From Ottelia alismoides (Eukaryota; Streptophyta; Magnoliopsida; Alismatales; Hydrocharitaceae): a stretch of 64,000 nucleotides of DNA. The position numbers were made by a program, and so were the translations under genes. The stretch spans positions 372,001 through 436,000 of the forward strand of contig JAZKJV010006942.1 in the NCBI GenBank assembly GCA_037367405.1. Direction: 5' to 3'. The notes under the pieces are model-generated. The model saw only the letters and a list, made by a program, of their open reading frames with translations. It ran no database searches and had not been told where the DNA came from. This document shows, piece after piece, positions 56,408-64,000 of the stretch (within the stretch, counting starts at the first letter, position 1; each line of letters opens with the position of its first letter).

Positions 56408-58209
56408 ATAGGTCGAATAAGGTTTTGGATGTGATCCATGAACCCTAGACGATTTGGTTCTTGAAAGGGTTGCGAAATTTTTACTGCATTTCAATTTTCG
56501 CACCTCTGTCTAATTGATTTTTTCCGTACTGTTTAAAATATTTAAACACGAAATTTTCAATTGGATTTTGTTCCCCATTAAACAAGGAAACCATAGGACT
56601 TGAGTTTACTAAATTTGGACTTTATTTGCTCAAGATATGGCTTTTTGAATATGACTATATTCACTGTTGCGGGAACTGCGGATTTGAACGTAATTAATGA
56701 GATGATTACGGTTTTAATCCACCTTGAAATGCGTGAATTATCACTTGGGTTCTTTAATAAATCAAATAGGCAATCTTTGAAAACTGAGTTTGCATTTTTT
56801 GGATTTAAATTGATCATGATAAGTTAATTTTAGTGATTGAGGGTCACTGCTGGAAATTAACAATTTTGATCTTGAACCTTGTGATATGTCATTCAATTAT
56901 CATGATGAAAATTAATTGTTAATTTTCTGGAATAATTAGTGATAAATATTTGTGAAATATTTAAAGAAATAATTATTTCATTGAATGACACTTGCCTAAA
57001 CTACAATGATAAGATATTAGATCTTGATCATTGTTTCATCAACAAACATTGCTTTCATGAAAACCATAGTTTATCCTACAATAGTTGTAGGACAACTTTT
57101 ACATGAAAAACCCTTCTTTTGCTTGAATAGGATTGGGGATTTGTCTAGCAAATCTCCTTATAATCAAAAATGTTTTGATTTGTACTATATGGTATAACTT
57201 TCGGTTGAAGAACCGATGAACATCTCAAAGTACATGATGGTTTATCTGGTATTATCCTTTCCCGAGGCGGATGTGGTGCCTAGTCGGAGAGCATTGGGGT
57301 CGCGGGTTGCAACATATGTGGTCCGTCCCACTCTCGTCGGTACTGGCCATGACAGCGGGTAGGGATTGTATAATACCGGAGACAGCCAATATATATTTTT
57401 CTAATTATTAAAATTCGAATATTACGTATTTTGAGATTATACCTACTATTCAAGTAAAAGACGTGTTTGTTGATGGTTGGGCTAAATGATTAATTTAATA
57501 TGATTAAATTAATCATACCTAATAAACACACTATTTTGAATAGATGTGTATTTCCCTTGGAAGAATTAATTTTGTGAATATGATTCACAATAATTAATTA
57601 TAAAATTTGAATATGAGGTGGAGGATCACATAAGTGACATCCATGGTCTCCCGTCAAGGCAAAGGATTTCGTCGCCAGTTGTTGTGTATGGGAGACGCCT
57701 GTCCGAAGTGACAGATCCTGTGCATGATTTAATTGGATCGGGTTCTTTGCTTCTCGAAAGGTAAGGCCGTATACGTAGTGACCCCAATATCGGGTCCTCA
57801 TATTATTGGGGCGATATTGGATTGCGTATAGCGAGTATTAAGCCTGTTGACGGTTGGTTCAATTAACAACGGGTCAACATCATCTTAGGGGTGGTGGGCC
57901 CGGGTGTTAAAGACCGAATTGGGAAATGCAAGTTGGACTTGCAAGGCGGAATGTGTTCCCGCTTCTCTTATTCGAGTCACAGGTTCTCATATTATTGGGA
58001 TGTGATAAGGATAGAGAGGAGATCCCAGATCTTGCTTGAGATATAGCGGTAAGTATATCTCTTACTTTGAAAGAAAAATAAGGGAATAATCTTTCAAAGT
58101 CGACATGGCAGGACAAATTTGATTTAAAATGCCTTAATCAAATTATTCTTAAAAATGAATATATATTTAATCTATATATTCTAATATAGTGCATTCTTAA
58201 TTTCAGAAA
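56408..58209 (+). other. Long untranslated leader of the copia element
   Basis: 1.8 kb without a substantial frame. It has perfect palindromes with 3-base centres at 56,943-56,963 (GTG), 57,486-57,516 (14-base arms, ATG) and 57,572-57,590 (ATG), and a repeated CTCATATTATTGGG (57,797 and 57,987). A likely intron (GTAAGT at 58,049, TTTCAG at 58,206) ends 3 bases before the start codon. Confidence 0.7.
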
Positions 58210-61200
58210 ATGAAGTCCATGAACCCACTTAGCAGGCTTCTAGAGGTCAACCAGTTGACCAGACCAAATTATTCGGATTGGATGCGAAATTTGGATCTTG
58301 TTCTCTGTGCAGAGCACATCTCCTACGTGCTTAGCAAGGACAAGATAGCAGACCCTGTGACTGATGAAGATAAATCATATAATGAAAAATATGATGAAGA
58401 TAATAATCTGGCAAGATGTTACATCCTTGGGTCATTGTCCAATGTGCTTCAGAAGCAACATGTGGAAATGAACCATTGCCAAGAAATTATGCTGAGTCTG
58501 AAAGAAATGTTCGGTGACATAAACCGCACACAGCGTTATAATGTGATGAAAGAGCTTATTCGCTGCAAGATGCAGGAAGGGACCTCTGTCAGAGAACATG
58601 TACTCAAAATGTTTGGGTACCTCTCTGAGCTGGAAACCCTGGGAGCATACTTGGACTCTGAAATGCAAGCTGATTTCATTCTCCTGTCGCTCCCTAAGTC
58701 TTTCAACAACTTTGTTGTGTCTTACCACATGAACAAAGGTGATTTCACAAACGCTGGGCTTTTGGCTGCTTTGAAGTCTGCAGAAGACGTCTTGAAGAAG
58801 GACGGCCCCTCTGCTAGTGCAATGGTTGCACAGGTGAGAGGAAAGCGCGGGCGGAAGCAAGGTTCTCAGAAGGGCCCAGCCTCGAAGAGAAAGAAGAAGA
58901 ATCAAGGAGTTGGTTCATCTTCTAGTGCTTCCACACTGATGACATCGAAAAAGACCGATGTCTGTCACCACTGCAAGAAGCCAGGGCACTGGCGACGTAA
59001 CTGCCCTGATTACCTGAAGTCTACCGACAAAGGTAAAGCCCCAGCAGGTATGAAATCTACTTTCATCATTGAAACTAGCTTTCTCGTTGGACGAGAAGGA
59101 AGTTGGGTTATAGATTCTGGTGCTTCTGTTCATGTATGCAATTCATTGCATTTGTTTCAGGAAACTAGGAATCTGGAGCATGGGGAGATAGTTATCCAGA
59201 TGGGATCTGATGCAAGTGTTGCAGCAGTCGCCATCGGGACATGCAGACTGTCGTTATCTAGTGGTCGAGTCCTAGTACTTAAAGAGTGTCTTTATGTACC
59301 TGAGGTCAGGAGGAACTTGATATCTGTGTCTAAGCTTGTTAGACATGGGTACTCTTTCCTGTTCTGTAATAAATTAGTCATTAATAAATATGATAAATTT
59401 GTTGCGGAAGGTGTTCTGACTTCTAGTGGACTCTATGAATTGTGCATTGATGAATGTGTCATAAATGTCACTACCACTGATAATAAAAACCCCAAGAGAT
59501 CCAGGGAGAATGGAAATCATTCGAATATAATTTGGCATCAAAGGCTCGGTCATTTATCTGTTGATAGGATCAATAGATTGATAAAGGATGGACCTTTAGA
59601 TTTTCTGCAGGTTCAAACTTTACCTACCTGTGAACATTGTATTCGAGGTAAAATGACCAGGATGCCTTTCCGTAACAAGGTTACGAGATGCGAGGGTATT
59701 CTCGACCTAATACATACTGATGTATGTGGTCCCTTCAATACCGCGACTAGAAATGGATATCGATATTATTTGACGTTTATCGATGACCATTCGCGATATG
59801 GGTTTATCTTCCTGCTACGTCATAAATCTGAAACCTTTGAAAAGTTCAAAGAGTTTAAGGCTTTGGTTGAGAACCAAGTCGACAGGAAGATTAAACGGAT
59901 TCGATCTGACCGAGGTGGTGAGTACCTCTCAGATGAATTCAAGGAATACCTTAAAGAGAGTGGAATTGTCTCCAATCTCACTCCTCCTGGAACTCCCCAA
60001 CTTAATGGGGTTGCTGAAAGACGCAACAGGACCATCATGGACATGGTCCGTTCAATGATGAGTAAAGCACATTTACCTCTTAGTTTCTGGGGATATACAG
60101 TAGAGACTGCAATATATATCCTAAACAAGATTCCTAGCAAGTCTATACCAAAGACTCCTCACGAGCTCTGGTATGGAACCAAACCTAGTGTCAATCACTT
60201 GAGGGTTTGGGGATGCTTGGTTCATGCGAAGAACGTGGACGCAAGTAAGCTAGAATCTCGCACTCGTGAGTGCTACTTCATTGGGTATGTTAAAGATGGT
60301 ATTGGATACCAGCTTTATGACCCTGAGACCCAAAAGGTTTTTGTCTCTAGGGATGTGAAATTTCTAGAGGATGATTTCCTTAAAGGTCAAGACAAGAATG
60401 AAGTAGAGGAGCTCATTGAATCCCCTGAGGATTCTGAGATTCCTGAACCAGAAACTGAAGAGATAAATGAAGATGAAATACCCATACCTCTTCGAAGGAG
60501 TTCGAGGGTGGTTGCACCACCTGAAAGGTATGGATTCCATGTGTCAGGTGAGACTGACAATGATCCTTCTTCATATGATGAAGCACTTGCGGATCATGAC
60601 ATGGATAGATGGATGCTAGCAATGAAGTCAGAGATTGACTCCATGCATAAGAATGGTGTATGGACCCTAGAGGATCCACCTAGAGGGGTAAAACCCATTG
60701 GGTGTAAATGGATCTTCAAGAGAATGAGGGGACCTGATGGGAAAGTAGAGACTTTCAAGGCACGGCTCGTAGCCAAGGGCTACACACAGAGAGAAGGCAT
60801 CGACTACGATGAGACATTCTCTCCTGTGGCCATGCTTAAGTCCATCAGGACACTGCTAGCTATAGCTGCATCTCTTGACTACGACATCTGGCAGATGGAC
60901 GTCAAGACGTCTTTCCTCAATGGATACCTCGAGGAGGATATCTATATGGAGCAGCCCCAGGGCTTCATAGCTGAGGACGGTAAAGTATGCAAGCTGAAGA
61001 AATCCATCTATGGGCTCAAACAAGCTTCTCGTAGTTGGAACATCAGATTTGACGAAACCATAAAGAGTTATGATTTTGTGCAAAACCCTGATGAACCTTG
61101 TGTGTACAAGAAGCTTAGTGGGAGCGCCATTGTGTTCATCGTGCTTTATGTAGATGACATCCTTATCATTGGGAATGATACAGGAATGATGACCAGTGTG

Positions 61201-62070
61201 AAGATTTGGCTATCCCATACCTTCGAGATGAAAGATCTTGGAGAAGCCTCTTACATCTTAGGCCTGAAGTTGTTCAGAAACCGAGAAAAGAGAATATTGG
61301 GATTATCACAACATGGATACATCAAGAAGATTCTTGAACGATTCCGTATGGAGAGTTCGAAGAAAGGATTCCTCCCCTTAGGACATGGTATCCATCTGTC
61401 CAAAGGAATGGCTCCTCAAAGTGTTGAGGAAAAGAAGGCCATGGCTGGATGCCCTTATGCATCAGCCGTAGGAAGCTTGATGTATGCCATGATGTGTACT
61501 AGGCCAGACATCTGCCATGCAGTGGGAGTGGTAAGTCGTTACCAATCCTGCTATGGAGAGAAACACTGGAATGCAGTAAAGAACATATTCAAATATCTAA
61601 GACGGACGCAAGATTACATCTTGGTCTATGGGGATGGTGATCACCAAGTCTTGGGATATACAGATTCAGACTTCCAGTCAGATATTGATGATCGAAAGTC
61701 GACATCAGGGTTTGTATTCCTGTTGAACGGTGGTGCTGTGAGCTGGAGAAGCAAGAAGCAGGACACTACGGCAGATTCAACAACAGAAGCCGAATACATT
61801 GCCGCATCGGATGCTGCAAAAGAGGCGGTGTGGTTGCGCAAGTTCATCTTGGAACTTGGCGTAGTTTCCTCTGATACTCCCGTCCCGTTACTCTGCGATA
61901 ACACTGGAGCCATTGCCCAAGCAAAGGAACCCAGGTGCCATCAGAAGAGCAAACACGTGGAAAGGAAATACCACATCATTCGGGAGATTCAAAAGCGTGG
62001 TGATATCATCATCACCAAGGTGGCCTCTGCCGACAACATTGCTGATCCTCTTACCAAACCTCTGACATAG
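58210..62070 (+). CDS. Copia gag-pol polyprotein, intact
   Basis: 1286 residues in one frame, normal length for plant copia. Gag with the NYSDWMRNLDLVL start and a basic region (about 205-235); CCHC zinc knuckle C252-C255-H260-C265; protease IDSGAS (D302); GAG-pre-integrase WHQRLGH and CEHC (442-477); integrase D504, D567, E603 (D,D35E spacing) with GVAERRNRT; RT from about 800 (CKWIFKRMRGPDG, MDVKTSFLNGYL) with YVDD at 980-983; RNase H from about 1145 (GYTDSD, STTEAEYIAASDAAKE, SKHVERKYHIIREI). All catalytic residues are present. It makes the virus-like particle, cleaves itself, copies the RNA and integrates the DNA. TAG stop at 62,068, 75 bases before the 3' LTR. Whether it is transcribed is unknown. 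Confidence 0.96.
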   Translation: MKSMNPLSRLLEVNQLTRPNYSDWMRNLDLVLCAEHISYVLSKDKIADPVTDEDKSYNEKYDEDNNLARCYILGSLSNVLQKQHVEMNHCQEIMLSLKEMFGDINRTQRYNVMKELIRCKMQEGTSVREHVLKMFGYLSELETLGAYLDSEMQADFILLSLPKSFNNFVVSYHMNKGDFTNAGLLAALKSAEDVLKKDGPSASAMVAQVRGKRGRKQGSQKGPASKRKKKNQGVGSSSSASTLMTSKKTDVCHHCKKPGHWRRNCPDYLKSTDKGKAPAGMKSTFIIETSFLVGREGSWVIDSGASVHVCNSLHLFQETRNLEHGEIVIQMGSDASVAAVAIGTCRLSLSSGRVLVLKECLYVPEVRRNLISVSKLVRHGYSFLFCNKLVINKYDKFVAEGVLTSSGLYELCIDECVINVTTTDNKNPKRSRENGNHSNIIWHQRLGHLSVDRINRLIKDGPLDFLQVQTLPTCEHCIRGKMTRMPFRNKVTRCEGILDLIHTDVCGPFNTATRNGYRYYLTFIDDHSRYGFIFLLRHKSETFEKFKEFKALVENQVDRKIKRIRSDRGGEYLSDEFKEYLKESGIVSNLTPPGTPQLNGVAERRNRTIMDMVRSMMSKAHLPLSFWGYTVETAIYILNKIPSKSIPKTPHELWYGTKPSVNHLRVWGCLVHAKNVDASKLESRTRECYFIGYVKDGIGYQLYDPETQKVFVSRDVKFLEDDFLKGQDKNEVEELIESPEDSEIPEPETEEINEDEIPIPLRRSSRVVAPPERYGFHVSGETDNDPSSYDEALADHDMDRWMLAMKSEIDSMHKNGVWTLEDPPRGVKPIGCKWIFKRMRGPDGKVETFKARLVAKGYTQREGIDYDETFSPVAMLKSIRTLLAIAASLDYDIWQMDVKTSFLNGYLEEDIYMEQPQGFIAEDGKVCKLKKSIYGLKQASRSWNIRFDETIKSYDFVQNPDEPCVYKKLSGSAIVFIVLYVDDILIIGNDTGMMTSVKIWLSHTFEMKDLGEASYILGLKLFRNREKRILGLSQHGYIKKILERFRMESSKKGFLPLGHGIHLSKGMAPQSVEEKKAMAGCPYASAVGSLMYAMMCTRPDICHAVGVVSRYQSCYGEKHWNAVKNIFKYLRRTQDYILVYGDGDHQVLGYTDSDFQSDIDDRKSTSGFVFLLNGGAVSWRSKKQDTTADSTTEAEYIAASDAAKEAVWLRKFILELGVVSSDTPVPLLCDNTGAIAQAKEPRCHQKSKHVERKYHIIREIQKRGDIIITKVASADNIADPLTKPLT

Positions 62071-62130
62071 AAGGTTTTTGACCAGCATGTAATGAGTATG
62101 GGTTTACGGATTGTACCTGAATGGTTCTGA

Positions 62131-62145
62131 GGGCTAGTGGGAGAT
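62131..62145 (+). other. Polypurine tract of the young copia
   Basis: GGGCTAGTGGGAGAT immediately before the 3' LTR (TGTTAGAC); the decayed relative keeps GGCTAGTGGGAGA at 37,859-37,872. Confidence 0.88.
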
Positions 62146-64000
62146 TGTTAGACTTGTGAGCCCTGGGCGAACCATTCTTACAATAAATGTTATTGTAATA
62201 TTAAAAGTTTATCAATAAAAGTTATTGATGTTTCACTCCCTTTCTGAAATTATATGAATGAATGCACTATAAGGTCCCTCTGTACAATTAGGGTTATGTA
62301 CCATGGCCAGCTTGATGATCATATAGCTGTTGTTTCATTAAATGAATCATAGAGGCTGGTGTTTGGATGAATATCTAAGGAGTTAGATGGAGGACTCATC
62401 AAACACCGTCAAATGATTGTCAAGTGGGGATCTCCAGCCTGAGTAGGAGATGGCAATCCTTTCTCACATAGGCTGATATCTGACCGACCTCTTGATGCAG
62501 GTCCTCTGCATGGGAATAGTGATTCGGAGGTGTCAGATTAGTTAGGTCAATGGGTTGACCTAACGAGATCGAGATAACTTAAGTCCTATGTTGAATGCTG
62601 TCACAGCATAGGCATGCATCCTCTGACCGGAGACAGATATATTGCTATATATCTAAGTATGTACATTTGGCAGACCAATAGGTTGATGACCTAACCAAGG
62701 TCTATACACCGGCGAGCTGGTGTGCATATAAGGGTATATGAGCAATATGATCTCTCAAAGGGATCATACAGGTTCACTTGTGAACCGGAAGACATGAGCT
62801 CACTCATGAAGTATTGGGACCGATCAAATTCCATGCATGGTCGTCATGCTTTGGAAGCATGACATGAATTTGAAGGTATGATATATGCTTTGGGAAAGCA
62901 TATGATCGATACCAAATCCCAATGACCAAGATTGAGAAACTTAATGATTAAACCCTGAAGAAGACAGTATAAAAATGATCTTGATCTTCGGGTTGATCAT
63001 GGGTCTTCCAGTATGCAGGATGTACAGGTATTGGGAATACCTGAAGGGTGATGTGATCATAAACGATTGTATATCCATGACGCTTCCATTCCGAGGGAGT
63101 GATGAAACAGGTCTGGATTTTAGTGACTCCTTTCAGTAGAGAAGCAATCCGATCTTAGTCCAAGTGTTGGACATTGGTCTGAATGGGATTCAGACTCAAT
63201 GAGAAGATTGGATTTGCGGTCTTGATTTAATCAAGCATCTGTGAGAGGTCCGTAAGATCTGGATTTGAGATGAGATCTCAACATCCAAGTCACTATACGT
63301 GGAATAATACAATCGCCCTGTCCTTATCTCCAAGTATCTGCGGAGAAAGCACATTATTCTTGAAAGGGTTCAAGAATAATTCTTTTGATGAAATATCCAA
63401 GCAAGGACTTGATGATTAAATGTGATTTAATTATCAAGCTTAAATATGAATATGATTCATATTGAGAAAATGATTATCTAAGATAATTAAATGAGATTTA
63501 ATTATCAAGGATTAAGAGAATGTGGATAGCACTATCCATGATATATGTATGTTATAAATATGATTTATAATATACATATATATAAGAGAGAGAGAATTTA
63601 TGTAAATAGCATTTGTTAATTAATAATGTGAATTGGATTCACATTTGTTAATTAATTGGAAATGCAATTTACTAACTAGTTTGGGTTGTGAATATGATTC
63701 ACATAATTTTCAATGGCAAGATTGAAATATTCACAAATTAATTTTGGAATTATTTTGGTGGATATTTATTGTAATTAATTGAGGAATAATATAATAAATA
63801 AAATGGAGAAAACAACCACCCTCATGGGTGGCGTCACCCATGAAGAGTTCATGGGTGACGCCCCCCCTTTTTTAGGGGTTGGTTAACTCCACTTCATTTG
63901 TTATATTATCTCTTGATTAATTAACTTTAAATTGTTGTTATTAAACAACAATCCTAGCCATTGATTTATCATGGACCAAGCATAGCCCTTGGATCCATGT
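62146..64000 (+). repeat. 3' LTR of the young copia, cut by the window end
   Basis: Copy of 54,017-55,871 at a constant offset of 8129. It includes the palindrome array (about 63,415-63,860). Length changes are an extra AG in a GA run near 63,590 and two fewer C near 63,862. Confidence 0.96.

Larger units (their letters stand above)
54017..64000 (+). mobile_element. Young, apparently complete Ty1/copia element (right end outside window)
   Basis: 5' LTR 54,017-56,392, iMet primer site, 1.8-kb leader, one uninterrupted gag-pol frame, polypurine tract 62,131-62,145, and 3' LTR from 62,146 to the window end (about 520 bases still to come). Over the 1855 bases both LTRs share here I count about five substitutions and two small repeat-length changes, so insertion is recent. 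It is inserted into the minus-strand copia element; the 5 bases before it are CATCC. Confidence 0.95.

Noticed and set aside
59783..60140. Out-of-frame and antisense frames inside the copia polyprotein
   Set aside because: Shadows of the 1286-residue gag-pol frame.
1..64000. CRISPR arrays, rRNA, bacterial operons, clear tRNA genes
   Set aside because: None seen; the tRNA-like words are retrotransposon primer sites.

Overview
The window is nuclear DNA of a flowering plant. Evidence: TATA-type promoters, a cluster of plant-specific DC1 (C1-like, Cys/His-rich) genes, very AT-rich intergenic DNA, and most plant transposon classes (Ty3/gypsy, Ty1/copia, CACTA, Mutator-like, hAT-like, Helitron, foldback elements). 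The species cannot be told from the sequence. The only intact host genes I can support are five-to-six-module or two-to-three-module DC1 proteins; most of the rest is transposon sequence, much of it nested.

Layout. 1-4.1 kb: broken Ty3/gypsy pol on + (RT, RNase H, integrase), then a 3' non-coding region with an array of hairpins that each end in a G-run. 4.1-11.5 kb: half of a foldback element, then a Mutator-like unit whose left inverted repeat is split by a 4.4-kb CACTA element and whose interior holds a broken fragment of a U-box E3 ligase gene. 12.2-13.3 kb: DC1 gene A (-), with an unusual acidic and lysine-rich tail. 13.6 kb: a Mutator-type MITE with a perfect 9-bp target duplication. 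16.1-16.5 kb: DC1 gene B (-), small, with a CaaX-like C-terminus. 17.6-29.05 kb: a Ty3/gypsy element on - with 3.4-3.7-kb LTRs that lacks RT and integrase but shares its 3' region with the copy at 1-4 kb. 30.1-31.25 kb: DC1 gene C (+). 31.7-32.0 kb: a 370-bp foldback element lying between convergent genes C and D. 32.25-32.66 kb: DC1 gene D (-). 33.0-35.3 kb: hAT-like element, a MITE and LTR remnants. 35.3-41.1 kb: decayed Ty1/copia (-). 41.1-43.4 kb: two adjacent Helitron ends. 43.7-44.9 kb: DC1 gene E (-), a close paralogue of C. 45.3-47.1 kb: nested hAT-like elements in the upstream region of E. 48.0-49.9 kb: a decayed duplicate of gene E and its upstream region, cut by another hAT-like element and a MITE. 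51.5-54.0 kb: a broken copia on -. It is interrupted at 54,017 by a young, intact copia element on + (LTR, tRNA-iMet primer site, 1286-residue polyprotein, 3' LTR) that runs off the end of the window.

How it fits together. Genes A-E and the pseudogene form a dispersed DC1 cluster of two kinds: small two-module proteins (B, D), and larger proteins (A with three modules, C and E with six). The duplicate of E supplies an empty-site control that dates and delimits the hAT-like insertion upstream of E. The most unusual structures are an array of perfect short palindromes, each with a three-base centre and co-varying arms, in the U3 and leader of the copia family, and the hairpin/G-run array of the Ty3 family. 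All coordinates and comparisons were made by eye.
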